Source: Taenia hydatigena
Taxonomy: Eukaryota > Platyhelminthes > Cestoda > Cyclophyllidea > Taeniidae
Direction: 5' to 3'
Assembly (NCBI GenBank): GCA_036345935.2
Contig: JADWOT020000009.1
Location: forward strand, 2,685,381-2,749,380
Length of the DNA stretch: 64,000 nt
The notes under the pieces are model-generated. The model had not been told where the DNA came from, did not search any database, and worked only from the letters and a program-made list of their open reading frames with translations. The position numbers were made by a program, and so were the translations under genes. This document shows, piece by piece, positions 45,696 to 60,400 of the stretch; position 1 is the stretch's first letter, and the number at the start of each line of letters is the position of its first letter.

Positions 45696-47019
45696 AATAT
45701 TTAAACATTACATCACCTAAATTTGTAATTGCAAATCACTCAACCTCAACTACCGAGCCAGAATTGGAGGACAAAGCTCACCTCACCATCTTCGGTGAGG
45801 TCTCATTTAAAGGGAAGCTGGTAGCTTCATGCGAGAGTATCAACCCAGATTGATCGTACTTCATTAACATGTTGTCGTTCAGATATCATGTGAAGCTGAA
45901 AAGCCGGTGTTTACATTCAACTGGAAAGGTATTTGGAATTACAACACTAAAATACGTACAGTTTCTGCATTTTTTTTGACAATGCAGCCACGTCAAGGCC
46001 GCACGCCGCATTCATAATGCTGAGGTCTAAAATATCATCACAGTTCCACTGCACTTCAGAGGCTAAGCTAAGGTCCCTCAGTAAACATCCTCGGGGCAAA
46101 TTACTTTTTTACATTTTAACTCTCATTCGAATTTATTGCCAAACTACCATGCAATTTGGTTTTCGTGATAATGCACACGCACACACAATTTCCCACCTGC
46201 CTTCATATGACAGGACCAACGCGTGCCTTGCATTGTCTTTCAGACATGGCGATAATCCACTCAAGTGAAGGTCATTCCCTCGCCAAAGTCTATTCTAAAA
46301 GCCTGGGAATGGCTGTACACGGGAGGCGTTTTATTGACCATGCATAACGGCATTTGGCATTGGAGCAGAATGTAAATTCTTCACTCCACAGTAAATTTTG
46401 TAATCTCGCAAGTAGGTTGGCTACGCCCCCTCCTGTATTATTTAATTGCTCGAACCTATAATGCATAAACATCGTAGCCCTTCGTGGTGAATTCGCGATC
46501 GTTACAGAAGATTAATCTTCTTGTGTATCGTTGTCATTAGCACACTCAAAATATCATGCAACTGACTTAGTGTAAGGAGGGCAGAAGTTGATGGGTTGAG
46601 AATAAGAAAGCCGAAAACCTGAAGCCTCGATGCATATGCACTATTCGGCATTGGTGGAAAGTACATGCCAAAATACGGAAGTAGCGTAAATCACTCCATC
46701 AGAAGTTGAGTAGGTGATTGGATACGTGGCAAATAATTACCAAGCGCAAAGTGATTTATCGCATAATAATCAGTTGGAGAGAAGCTGCTCCCACTGTGTC
46801 TGCGGTGAGGTGTGTCGCAGATGGAATGGTGGATTTGGATCAACCTTGATTATGGAGCTACTAGCCTCCTAGAGTTGCACTATGGATAGAGACAAGGATG
46901 CCGATCTCGATTAGTTTGATGAGATTTAAAAGCCCATTTGTATAAATGAATGCCAAAGTAAGTTTTACAGCCACTTATTTTGAGCTACATCAAAAGATAA
47001 CTTTGACATTTACGAAATA

Positions 47020-47918
47020 ATGGCCGCCATTGGAAAACAGGTAAGCAATTAGTTGGAAATGAAGCATGAATTTACTGATTGTTAAGTGGTTTTAATTTAA
47101 CCTACGTTTAGCTGCTCCAACATCATCTTGTAAGTATTAATCATTCGACTAATATTTGATAGTGAGAACGAGAAAAGCTGTAGCACAATGAATGCTTGTA
47201 TATGTTTGGGGAAATAAAAAATAACTTAATCGACATAATGTTCGAAATCAGATGGAGTCTGTGGTGGCTGTGGTTTTTTGTGATCTACGTTGGATCAGCT
47301 CATTGACTCTTTCCCGTTTAACACTCTCAGGCAGGAGGCACATTTCCATCCACCGAGAGAAATTCGCAAATGCCTGATTTGGAATGTCCATCAGTGAAGG
47401 AATCGCCCGAGTTATCAGTCGAAAAAGCGGTAGACATACAACCTTGTAGAAGTTGGACTAAAAGTTTACAGAAGGAGAGAGTTTGTTTTCTTGAGAGTGC
47501 ACTTTTAAAGCAATTGTACAAACACATACAGTGCGCAAGTGCACGAATGGGTATGTGATTTCAGAGTGATTGATTTGGGGTATGAATGCAATTGGTGCAT
47601 TGTTGTTCACTTTACGATGACAATGATTGCTACACAGGCCAGGAGTTTTGAAATACTCTTCGATTCATTATTTCGGCAAAATCTCACCAGATTAGTCCTC
47701 ACCAAAAGTGGCTAAATGGCATTAAATGATAGACGGCATGAGAAATCTTGGTGGGTACCGATCTAAAATGCCTTATGCTGTCAGACCAATCAGTATTACC
47801 TGGAGATATTGAAGTAGAGATTTGGCTTGCATTCGAACACTTGAGGGTCCGAGTATCTAACACTCAAACGCTACGTATTAGCACTACACCATTTCACAAC
47901 CACACCTGTAACTTTAAG
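47020..47918 (+). CDS. Putative multi-exon gene of unknown function (5' exons)
   Basis: Four candidate exons join in phase. They are 47020-47040 (ATG, seven codons, strong GTAAGC donor), 47112-47129 (an 18-nt micro-exon between TTTAG and GTAAGT), 47331-47550 (after a pyrimidine-rich CTCTCAG, 73 codons plus 1 nt, donor GTATGT), and 47785 to either 47846 or 47918. The product is hydrophilic and Ser/Glu/Lys-rich. It is followed by a short G-D-I-E-V-E-I-W-L-A-F segment that could begin a beta-sandwich domain. I do not recognise the family, and exons beyond 47.9 kb are not clear. The evidence is splice-site quality and phase only, so this may be wrong. Its transcription would converge with the phosphodiesterase gene. 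Confidence 0.4.
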
Positions 47919-47999
47919 GTTATTGAATAGTGAAGTGAGCGCTACAATTAATACATCTGGAGGCGTACGGCTTATTTGCTAAGGGTCGGACCATAACCA

Positions 48000-50900
48000 C
48001 GATGAATCCGCGATTACCTGGTATGACCTCTATCTATTGGAAGGGTGAAACAATGCTAGCAATTGAAAGCGCCCGCATAGCGCAGGAAATATATCGCATT
48101 TTGGGGATTCAAACATGGCTGCACACCACAAATGCCCAAGGCCAAGTCAGTAAACGTCAGAGTGCCCGTAAAGCAGAAAGGCGGCATTAGAATTGCGAAG
48201 AATTTTCACACACCCTCTGGCGTCTAAAAAACATGCAAACACCAAAGCGCCTCCATTTAATACATACCGGTTGATTTTGCTGTTGTTAGAACGGCTTACC
48301 ACAATACCGCGTGCCATTCATGCTTAATTTTTACGCAAATTTTGTGCCTCGGTGTGTACTATCGTCAATGTTCTTTCAGGCAGTGAAGTACGTATTTGGC
48401 TTCACATGTGGATCAGTCAAAGTACAAGTGAATGTTTGATAGTAATGCATCGGTACATATGGCACGGATGATCGACTCCAATGCAGCAACAACGGCAACA
48501 AATATCTGGACAAACGTTATGCAAATCAAATACACCTCTGTCACTCAACATGAAAGTGCAGCAATATTATCCTTTGCGATGCCTTTGACAATCACATACC
48601 TCATGCTTTTTGGCTTAGCGACATCGACACTTCACTGAAGAAAAGCCACCAACATAATCCACATACTTTGTTGCTCATACTTGGTATCAACACTTGCATT
48701 ACGAGACAGACGGATCCAAAGCGCAAAAAAAATTGTCTCTCTAACTTACGAATTGATAAATTCATTTGCAATAAGAGATTCAGTGTAGCTACGTGCCATG
48801 GCGTAACAAATAACACAGTTTTTACTTTGTGACACTTGATTCAGTTAAGAAGATCGGGGTTTCACACACGCGGGATACCACTTTAAGGAATATCCTGGCA
48901 TTAGAGGTGAGATTAATTTTGCAGCCCAGTTAAATCGAGCGCTGGATGTCATGAAGAATGTTTATAAAAACGCGATCATCTAAAGGAGAACATCACCGTG
49001 GACTAGAAATAATTTAAGACGATTTTGAGTGATAAATCTGTAGCCTCGAGTGCTTCTTAGCGCAATGGGGCATGCAATATACAGAAACACTCACCTATCG
49101 AGTCTTTAAGGTATGATAGGTATCAGTAAACGGTTGTTCTAGTGCATTGCGAGCGAGAGAGTAGGAGAAACCATTCTATCGAGGAAAATCACACTAACAC
49201 TTTCCATTAAGGATGGCGTCCCTCACACCAGACACTTTTGCTACAAGTTTTAAGCTCCCTTGGTATCAAATTATGAAGGAAAGGAAATGAAGTGTGCAGT
49301 TCATTGGAACAGACCCACCGCTATAGCGGATGGCAGCAAATTGGACTGTACAATCATATAGCAGGGTTTGCCACCAATGCGACCTCATAGTGATCTCCTT
49401 AGGTTTGTGAGGTCAAGGCAAAGTATCGACCTCCATTACACTATTCAAGAGAAAGCTAATAACTTTCGACAGTTAATATTCCCGCCCACGAACCAATAGG
49501 AGAGTCAGAACACGCCCAAAGTGGATCGTTAGGGCTTCTTTTCACTGCCGATTGATAATAGCTGCCTTAGGATAATATCCAAATGAATTTAATAATTCTC
49601 TATCAGCACTAAGTAAAGGTTGCATTTTTGCTTAAAAAACCCGCTAGTCTAAATGTCACATTAAAGTTAATTCGTTTGCGCATAATTTTTGATTTGCATA
49701 CAACAAATCAGTTTGGATAGTGACCTATTGTAATGCTTTGGAATGTTGACTGATGAATGGACCTGAAGAGAACCCAAGTTCGATAGAAAGTTTTACCTAG
49801 CTCATATCATTTTAACCAATCTCGGCTCACTAACGCTGCAGCTTAAACGTTGACTTTAAAGAAAATCATGCAAAGATCACAGAAAAGACATTTTATCATA
49901 GCTCCCTTATCCATAGAACCAGATGATTGGATTCTGCTTTTATCCCCTGCACTATCGGGGTTTCAGAGGAAAATCAACCTCTGTAGGTCCTTGCAACTGT
50001 GTCTATGTAAGTGCATACGCGCAATCGCATGCGAAAATCCACGGACATAAAAGCGAATGAAGCGGCATTTCTGAAGAACAATTGAGGAAGAGTGCAATAG
50101 AAGGCACGCAATGGGCATAATGTGAAGCGTAATTGCTAAATGCCAAGGTGGCAGTCTTGCCAATAACCTGCCCTTGAATGTCCGTCTTACTCTAACTCCT
50201 TGATGGCGTATTGGTGAGAAGTTCAGACGTAAATCTAAAGTCTCGTCCTGTGCACCTAAGGCTAGTCGTCAATTAATATAATCAAATGATGCATTTTCGA
50301 AATAATCGACCAAACTTTTCAATTCAAAAGTTTCAACGCATAATTATTCCTTGAAAAATGCTCCTTTTTAAATGTCTTTAAGGCCCTTGTTCACAAAGGA
50401 TGCAGCACGAAGAATAGCCACTTTTAGTACATAGTATAACGCTAACGTGGTGTCATGATGAAAAGGCATGGTAGTGCCGTAAATAACTAACGGAAATGCT
50501 TCGCAAACTCAGATAAGCACTTACAGGAACGTGACTAGTTATGAATGTTGGGGTAGGAAATAAGTAGACCATAGTGAGCTGGGGTCATAAAACTCTTGGT
50601 TTCGCAGAGGCGACAAACGAATCGACGGAACCAAGGTCTGTGTTAGCTTTTACAATTGCTGACTCTTCGATTCCCTACCGATAATGATGGGACAAGCGCT
50701 AAACATCCACCAAAGTCTTGTGAATTTATTGCGGATTAACAGGACGGTGCTCGCTTTGATGGTAGTTCAATTACGTAAGCCCTTCAGACGCCGTCATGTT
50801 CTGGGATGATGGCATAATGTTCCTATTAATAACAGTAGCTTGCCAACCTTATTCTGCATCAATAACCTACTTTTTTTCACAATGACATGCTTATTTTCCA

Positions 50901-51440
50901 CCTTAAGGGGCGGTTTGAGGCGTTGCACAATTGCTTTTGCAACATGGTAGAAATATGGACTAGGCGAGACTGAACAACTTTGATGGTGGCACATAGTTTG
51001 GCGTCCAAACTACGTGCCATCTCGCAGAATGAGTCACGCATGGCGGCCGGGACTCAGACAGGGGCGGTACCACGACAACTTAATGTGTGAATATGGCGGT
51101 GTCTAGCATGAGTTTGAGGCATATCTAAAACAGCTAAGGCAGCGAGCCCAGCGGACCTAGACCATAGCAGCACTACGGGTTACTGGTTCAGTCCATGTAA
51201 CGACAAAAGCTATTGGAGCGGCGGCAGTGGAAGGGATGTACTACCTTATTTGTGGCTACTACGCACATCGAGCGCAGTGATAGTTCATGCCACTTTTGAA
51301 GCACATATGAACACCCAATCAAAGATGTTTTAATGCTAAACCCAGTAGGCTGTAAAATTGTACTTCTTGGAGAAATTGAGCTACGAGAGAAGTGATAGAT
51401 TAAGCCAGACGTGGCCGCGGTGGTGTGCCCTTAACAGTTG
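48000..51440. other. Unresolved interval between two convergent genes
   Basis: The last exon(s) of the minus-strand phosphodiesterase and any 3' exons of the plus-strand gene at 47 kb should lie here. Acceptor-like CTTTCAG at 48379 on the plus strand and an open stretch near 50.9 kb on the minus strand are candidates only. Confidence 0.35.
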
Positions 51441-51446
51441 AATTAC

Positions 51447-54400
51447 CTGCATTTCTGGAATTTGGTAATAGAGGTCACGATTCATTAAGTCCATTGGAAT
51501 GAAACCGTTCTTTTTCTCCTCATCTCCCTAAAATGGAAATAAAGCTTCGACTTTAATGTGCGTGTTGGTGTTGGATGCATCCATCGCCTTTTACACACAT
51601 GAATAAATAATTAAAAACCTAAGTATAGAACTACGCGGCGGACTAATCCACCTTCAAGGACTAATTGATATGTTAATTTAAACCACTCTTTTCGTCTTTG
51701 GCCGTTGGACTCGTGTGAACGGTACAACCGTGCAAATATGGAGGAAGCATTAGAGTTAATGTAAGTGCTTCCAAAGCCTACTTGTGCCCACATTTCTTCC
51801 ATGACGAGGAGAACGACCTTTTTATGCACCTCCCATGGCTTGTACATAGAGCATAAATCTGCAACTGGTAGTGCAATGGCCACTGTCGCCATTCTAAGGG
51901 GAGAGAACGTTAGAGAGGCAGACAGCCAAAAAAAAATGACTAGCGCAATTCAATTAACTTATGGCCAGTTTGTAAAAAAGTGTACCAAAATACCAGACAC
52001 ACAATTCTACGCTCTTCCTACTTCTCTTCGCCCAGCCTGTCTTCACGCTGAACTACTCCACATCATCAGAGGACTAATTATGGTCAACCCTTAGCACGAT
52101 TGGATATTTCTCAACTAAAGTTATTGAGTTAGGGCCAATAACTTTGGGTGAGTTTTTTGGTCCAATACGAGAAAGTGTGTGACGTATACTAGTTGCGACA
52201 CAAAGAAATCTTAACACGGCAATCAATGAGCAACCAAATAAACAAAATGCTAAGTTAGTGCTGTTGGCCACTCACAACAAATAATTAAAGCTAAATTCTT
52301 GTGATTGGAGTATATCATATACTCATTTCAACCGTATAATACTGGAATGCTCACTAGAGAAATTGAGTTAAATAAGTTTGAGGTACCTGTGATCCTTGTT
52401 GTCCCAGTCGATGGCACCGCGCTTATCCAAAATGTCCATCACTACTTCCTTTGAGGCTTCCAATCGGCCAAGGTCAGTGGACAAAATTGCGTGTTTTATT
52501 ATCATCAGAATCTGCATAAATTATTTATGAGAAAACAAAGTGCATCGTGTAAATGTGCGCCTGTGACCTCCTCCACCACCATCACCACAATCTGGTTGTA
52601 TATGATAAATAAAACAGTGGTAAACGGTCAAAAGGTTACATCTCGCACCCAAGTTTATCTCTGCAAGAGTGCAATTCAAAATATCGTGATAAATGAACGT
52701 GAACAAATCCGATTTCGTTGCGGTTGAGATCTATTTATCGAAAAAGGAAAATGGAGAAGATAGTCAGGTAAAGAAAGGATTATTCTTAAAAGGGACCTGC
52801 ACTCGGAGAAAATATAGAAGAGCAGGCTTAAAAAATAGTAAATGTTTAACCCTTTTCTGAAGTTAGTTTGGAAGGAATGCGAAAAAGGGCATCTGCAGTA
52901 TCCTTTAAAAGGCGTCCGACTTTATGTAAACAGGTGGAAAGTCTGGCGCAAGAAAAATTCGAAATTTAATGACTGAGAACTTTTAAAATTGCTTACACTC
53001 AAACGAAGACCTTCAGGAAAACAAATCATAGCCTCCAAGACTTTCAATTCTGAGCGCCTAACAGTCTGAAATGGTACGAACCATTAATAATGGACAGCAA
53101 TGTTATAAATGGTCTTACAATGAACACTCACAATGAGGTTTAATGCAATATCGCTCTACTTTCTAGAAAGTTTTAGCATTTTAGAGGCGAGAAGAGTTCC
53201 ATCCTCCCTTATCTCGCAAGCTTCGGACTTTATATTCTCTATGAGGGGCCGTACCACATTGGTTAGTCAGGCGAATGAATCTTGAATATGAGCACCAGCT
53301 AGCGCCAAATGCCAACCTTTGCATCTCACATATCAGATCTTCATTATTCCATTATTAATGAATTGTCATATTTGTTGAGGAACTCACTTTTAAACGGGTG
53401 GGAAGGCGAAGGCGGAGGAGGGAGTGGGGGAGGAGAGCAAGAAATATTATAGCTATTGAACCTGCGCTCCCTACTCATTTGTCGGCACGGAGAAATATAT
53501 TGTTGAACGACAAGAGTTAAAAGCAGCGTTTTGAAACTTTCAAGTAAATTGCAAGATGTGGATAGTTATGGAATTAAGTTGAATGTAATGATGCAGCATA
53601 GCATATAATAGAAGCCCATTTGGCTTGATCCATTCACCCTAAGATGCAAATCTAAGATTTGATGGTTCAAGCTGAAATGCAATCTGGTAAAAAACTTGGC
53701 GATTTTAACAAAAGCGAACTCGTAAATGATACCAGAGGTTGTAAAAGTTATTGTGCTCGCACACCGATGGGAAGTGCCACAGTGGTTGATCAAAAATATG
53801 TTCCAAGATGAGATCAACTTAGTTCTACAAACCAGCAAGGTGTTTGAAGGAGAACAATGTGTTTAATAAAATATGCAAAAAGTAAGATCGGAAGAAGATG
53901 ATTCCATTTTCAAATGGCTTCACGGAATAGGATAGGCTTGGGAAAGTGCAACAGCGGGATTGAGAGGAACTAGAGGTCTAGATCTGACAGAGCAGCTTAA
54001 CCTCTCACAGGACTGAAGAATCGGACCTTATGAGATCCGAAAGGGGGTACGCGACTGCTAAACGCAACCTGCCCCTATCCCAAAAGTACACCAGGCAAAG
54101 TAAAAAAGGCTTCCTCGGTCCAGTATCATGAGCAGAGGCTACAGGCGCGGATTCGAAGTTCCCAATTTTGCTTAATACAGTGAAAAGCAGATGAAAGAGG
54201 TAGATTTGCTTAATGAATATGTGCTAAAATGAGCAGAATCTATGGCACTTAAAATACAACCAGCAATATGCAGGAGATAAGCTGACAGTGGAAACAATAA
54301 AGTAAATTTCCGAAAAGACAAGGCTGTAGCTAAATTTACAGTTGTTTTCCGATTCAGGCATTTCTACAAATCATTATATTTTCAAAAAGGAAACAATGCT

Positions 54401-57400
54401 GTGAATTTGCGAGAACTGAAATTCTATTTTACTTAGATCAATTTGCCAAGTTGGAATACGTTGATAAATGATCTGCATGAGCTTTGCGATTTTATGCATA
54501 TTGTACCACTACGTTTTGCCTAAAGTAGTGTAATCAAGCTTATTTATTGCGACGGAGATTGGAGATCGTGGTTTCTGCCTTTAATTAAAGAATGAGGACA
54601 TCAATAACGGGCTTCAATTGCAATCTTTAGGACTTGGTCAAGTGACCTTCACAAACAATTTTTACTCGCCCTAATTGCAAAAAATATGCGTTTCGTCAGG
54701 CTAATTGAAAGGTCTTTAATCTGAACTCTAAAAACCCTCTTGGACAAAAATGGACAACTAGAATTGCCTTTAGCTTGTACTTCTCCGGCTCATCCACTCA
54801 TCTGCTACTGAATTGGATTTTGTGCATTGTTTAATGTCAGCTAATAACTTTGATTTACCCATGAAAATTAAATACACTCCATTACGTGACCCGATTGACA
54901 AGTTACCACTTTCCTTAGTTGAGATTTTTGACAATCCAACAGTCTGGATGGCACTAAGCTCAAAGGTGGGTGGGTTGAATGGTTTGTGGAATGGCTTCCA
55001 CAATAAGAGTGTTACCAAACCAGAAAAATTAAAGCCTTATTATGCAATCGGTTGTGATTGTCCTACAAAATAATGCGAGCTTATGCGCCTTCTCAGGTCG
55101 AAGTGGTCGGAAGAAAATTATCTGGCAAAAGTGAAGAGACGAATGTATCTTAATAATGCTATTGAGAGAATCTAAACATGTGAAACTGATCTAATTACAG
55201 AAGCAGTTTCATAAAAAAAGATCCAAATCGGATCTACCTCATAGTAGGACGTTCCCGCAACGTGAGCGAAGATTTGATTTCCAGGTTGCTGTGCAGGGAT
55301 AATGGCATTATATGGAGTTTAACAATAGGTGAAACTGAATCATTTAGCAGTAAAATATAACTATTGCATTGATTAACAATTAAAAATTAATTATCTTCAA
55401 TCAGAAATTGATGTCTCTCCCAAAGATGTGCACTTAGTAGCTATCATTACAGACAAAAAGTCAATCATCTACCTTCATACTTTGACTACGCCTCCGTTTT
55501 GTCCTTTACCCAGTCACGAGACCGCTAAAGGCTACGCTAGGGTTGAGGAAAATTGAAGCCATCAAATGCGTACGTGTGAGCGCCTAGGAGTGCAACGTCA
55601 GACGCTGCGTTTCGTGATGCCCAATAATATTTCACACAGAAAATCTAGTCAGTCTACCGAATGAGGTATAAGTAGGGAGGCGCAGAACCTGGAGAATGGT
55701 GAGGGTCATGTTGAAGTGATGGTGCTCGAGAATTGAGGTCGAGTAGAGAGTGGCTAGTGGCGTGCCCTTTTTGCGTTGATAGCTGTTGTCTGTTCCTCGA
55801 TGGTCAAGATCATGGCACAGGGCAGCGATGAGGATGCATAGTTTCTAGATTGAAACGGGTCTAGCAAGTTCCAAAGAACACTCACTTCGACTTGAGTGAA
55901 GTTACAGTCTTCCCGTTTGATCTCTACATAGGCACCGTGAGCTACCGAGAATCCATGGTACCAGTTGTGATAAATCACGTCACGGTAGTTCTTTCTTACG
56001 GTTAGCGTAAATCGAATGAGAGTTTGGAGATCAATCCTAAATGACAATGGCAAATTGTGTGCTGACGGTCTAATGCCATTTTAGGGACAACTTTTACTTC
56101 AGTAACATTAATTTGAAAGCAATGTATGGTATGCTTTCTTTTATAAAGACGGTTTCCTAATATTCTTTCCATGCATAAGAGTAGCCATACAGATAGTTTG
56201 AGTTTGCATTGGAGGAAATGTTTGGAATTTGCCTAGCCTTATTGCTAAGGTCGTGGTTGAGAAAATAACGATTTCCCCAAGGTTACATATACCTACCACA
56301 TGAATTATGAGTTGTCGTGGCATTGAGCCTTCGCTGCAATAAAATTTTTACTTAAAGGAGAAAAGAGAAGAACGTGCTTCCTTTTATCAAGCAGGACACT
56401 TGTGTCCTCTATGAGGAGTTTGCAATTTAATGTAATTCAGAGGTGGTTGGAAAGTCGGAGCAGCTCAAATATTCTTAAAATCCTAAAGCTATAAACATTC
56501 GCAAATAGCCGATCACATGTTCACCAAACACAGAGGGATATAAGTTTAAAGCCAAGGTGGTTAACAGTTTCCATGCGGGTTAATAAGCAAGATAGAGGAT
56601 TAAGGGAAGCACTTACACAGATTTACCAATAACATCGTGAACCATGTAGATAAAGACTGCGGGCATTTCTTCACCAGGCATATGCCACGGAGAAAACAAT
56701 GGTCTAAAAATTAGTGGAAAAAATTTGCTTAGTTATTGCCGATTTTAGGCATGTATTGCCACGCTTAGGTTGAGGATCTCCTAATTATCAATGACAAATG
56801 ATATGCAATTCGGTGGAATATCCGACTGAGTGACTTGTCCATTAAATGTGGCGAGGAGAAGCTGACTCTGCAATTACTTACTCCGTGATTCCAGGGATGC
56901 TATCGGGTATTTCATGTGCAGAGTACTCCACAACATCACTGTCTGATGCGAGGTTATGATGAAGCATAATCTCCATGGTTATTCGGCACTTTTGCTCTGA
57001 TCGGAACATTTTTTCGTACATCTGGAAGTAAGAGTAAATGCGCTATCTGGCAGAGGGGGTAAGTATAAGCCAAACCACTGAATAAAATGCTCATTTAGGC
57101 GTCGGATTCAGCAAAACCTTGCCTGACTGCGTGGATAGTTCCTAACATATCTCAGGCACATAGTGGATTGATGAAATTTTTGTCGTAGCTTTCGGCTTTT
57201 GAGCGATCAGAGTAGGCCGGTGTTGAATCAAGCATGATAGCTTTTAATTCAGTTCAACTCTTCGGGTTATTATTTTGGAAAACTATGCACCACAAACATT
57301 TAAATAACAAACATACTTTTGAAATGTAAAGCGTAAGTCCACAAAAGACTGAAAAGTCTTTGATGTTCTCCACATCATTGGTGTCAAATTCACCAGGTGT

Positions 57401-60400
57401 CTTGTTAATCAGTTGCAGCACAGCCACTACTCTAGAATGAAGAAAGCATGACGGAAGTATGGTTAGGAATTCCAAATATCGTTAGGATAATAAATTTGAT
57501 AAGTTAAATTTAGCGCAAGAAACCTAAAACGGTCCTAAAAGTCGGTTTCGAAAGATCTGTAGTTCCATAAAAAATATGCTACAAAGAGCAAGTGAGGTGA
57601 CCATCACTGTGTGATAGAAAAATGATCCATGAGCGAAACAGGAAAATGTGAGTTGCTCCTCGGCCAAGGATAAGATGTAAATGAATGAGCTGGAGCAAGT
57701 TGGTCTTGGATATCAAAAGTGTAGACCTGATAGCCAAAATGAAGAGATACCGGTTCAACCTACTCATTTCTGACTTTTATTGGAGCAGTGACCATGTTGA
57801 GGATTCGAAAATTTTCATTGAAAATTCCCTCGTGGTGGTCAAACTCATCGTTTGGCAGAGGATCGTTTATCACCACACATTCGCCCATATGTACCGCCTG
57901 ACCAAGCACTCCAATGTTCAGAGGAACTCTGAAAGGAAGTTGATTAATACGTCGTTCTACTCCACCTTTAAAATAAATGCTATCACTTCAGATTCTAAAC
58001 ATGCGATTTCCCAGCCACTCACCTAATCGGTTCCACATTCACAAAATTGGTCCCATGAAGATCACCATGATCAACGATGGTGGAAATGAGTTCCTGCTTT
58101 TCCAGATCGACCAGAAAAAGAGCACACTTTTCGGCTTGAACTATTTGCTTCGCATAGGTCTAAAACAACCCGAATTATTGCTCTCATTCTGCACACAGCT
58201 GAACACAAGAAACATTGAAAGGCCGAAGTCAGCTATTCTAAAATTGCTGAAATAAGAATGTTGACATCGCTAAAAGCGAAACTTGCCATGATTATGTTCA
58301 TCACAGCATCCATCTCCCTAATTTGAGAAAGCATAATTCTAAACAAGAATGCTGGTTAAACAAAAAGTAAGTCAAATGTCTAAATGAGGTACGCTGAATT
58401 AGACTATCTCACCCAGCCATCTTTTTACTGAGGATGCTGTACGCCGTGATGGAGTGTTCAACATTAACCTTCTGAAACATGCACAATCAAGCAATAAGAA
58501 TCTGTAAAAGAAGGCAATATAACCCGAAAGGAACCATCTTTTTTACCTCTTTAAGTAGCATTAATGTCTGCATTGCCAAAAGAGTTGAGTAGATGAGCTA
58601 CAGGGAGAGAGAAAGCGATAACTGGTACACACACGAATGCCACAGACGCGAAGGAGGTCTGTTACAGCTTCAAAAAAACTGAACGGAAAATGTGCACAAA
58701 CAAAAGACAACCTTTATGGTTTTATCATCGAAGGGAGGTTGGCCCTTTATTCGGAGCAGTTCAATAACCGCTTTGAACGAAGAATAGCAATTGTAACATT
58801 TAGGCTAGCAAGTACTTCACCTTGGTGTTGGTTAAGAAACGCAAGTTAATAAAGAAACATAGATCTCCTGCTGGATGTGAAATTACGCGACTACCAACCA
58901 AATGGGAAATAAAGCGAACCAACCAAATACATTTCCATTGATTGAGAAGAGGGGATATGCAATGGAGTGCTTCGTGTCGATGTCATAGAACAGTTTATCT
59001 TTCTCCCATCTGACGTCCTAAAGTAGAAGCATCAAAGCCGCATTTCAACTGACATAAACAACGAAGCCAACTCAGAAATGCTTTACTTTATTTTGCAGTA
59101 ATTTTGACAAAACATAAAGTTGCTTACATTGACTAAGTAGTAAAAAACTACACGGCTAAGTGTATCATTGCTCCTCCAGACATTAGATGAACCACAATCT
59201 CACTAGATACAGTAGTTGCATACAAATGAAATTTCAACTAAGCCGTGTTGGTAATCCACGCAAGTTAGAGAAAGGACAAAAATATGGCTTCACGAGGAAC
59301 GCACCCGCATAACAAAATTGGCAATAATCATATTGCCTGACCAAAAAGCCGCAGTAAAGGGAGTACAGAAGGTGCTCTTTTGAGATGGAAGTTGGTATGA
59401 AAATTGACTAAAATGATTTCACATAGTTGAGAGATTAGTTTTGGTCTCTTCAGACACGAGAGGAGGTCCTGAGAAGAAACTGCTACTGAGTAACAGGAGT
59501 AACATGCAAAGCAGAAGGTAATTGGTGGACGTTTATTGTATTGTGATTTCTTTATTATGGCGGTTTCTTCAGTGCATCCTTTATTCACTCCACTTAATAA
59601 CTCATTAAAGTGATGGCAATAGCATGGAAGCCTTCTTTGTGCTCTTTCATTGAGCCGTTTGAGTGGATTGCCTATCATTGCTACGCTTTTCAAAATTAAG
59701 GCCTATTTGTATCATGCAAAAAATTTGGAGTTGACAACAAAGGTAATTCCGCAAGCTCATGATGAAAGCGGAAATGGCACAAACGAGACCTATCAGCCGA
59801 GGGAGGAGCTGGGATTGACACACAAACCTAGAACAGGTGCTCTTAAGTAGGCGAACATCATCGTCCTTCTCCCGTAAATGCAAATGAATGACATCTACAT
59901 CCGCATCTGAAGAAAAGAGAAAAATACATGTAGCAGAGTTTGGGCTCTTTCAAAGCAAAATAGACCAATAAGCTACTGCTGTTCCATTCTCGCACATGGA
60001 TTGACTTTACACCTAAATACGATAACCAAGAAAACACTTTAGTGTCTTACAAAGACCAAATAGATAGCGTAGAGTAAGTAGGTATTTGTTCGTACATTTG
60101 TTTTTTCTTGCAAATTACTTCTACCTTTGCATTTGTGACTCCTCTCGGTCTCGCCTTCAGCTCTTATGTACCTTGGTAAGATAAAACTCCTTCGAGAATG
60201 CTGTTCTTTACAGCCTCAGAGCCAATGAACCCACTCGAAAAGGAGTTTCTGTACAGTAGTTGGTACTAAAGAGATCTATAGAATACCTGTATTTTCAGCT
60301 ACATTTGGGTTGCACATAGGCGAATAAATGTATTAAATAAGTCACTTTATATGCTTTAAAGCTACATTACATTTGGACGGATTTTTACATGAAGTACCTC

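Larger units (their letters stand above)
30000..46990. other. Long interval without a convincing gene
   Basis: Both strands were read. Isolated open frames up to about 140 codons exist but lack family signatures, phase-matched neighbours or coding-like codon use. Simple repeats include GA-rich DNA near 33410-33430 and (CA)n at 45679-45695. A degenerate LTR-like fragment lies near 32430. Small exons of an unseen gene could still be hidden here. Confidence 0.4.

Noticed and set aside
50794..50994. Minus-strand stretch considered as the missing C-terminal phosphodiesterase exon
   Set aside because: A frame with Y-F-Y-H-V-A-K-A-I-V-Q-R-L looks vaguely similar, but the acceptor phase does not match the preceding exon ending at 51447.
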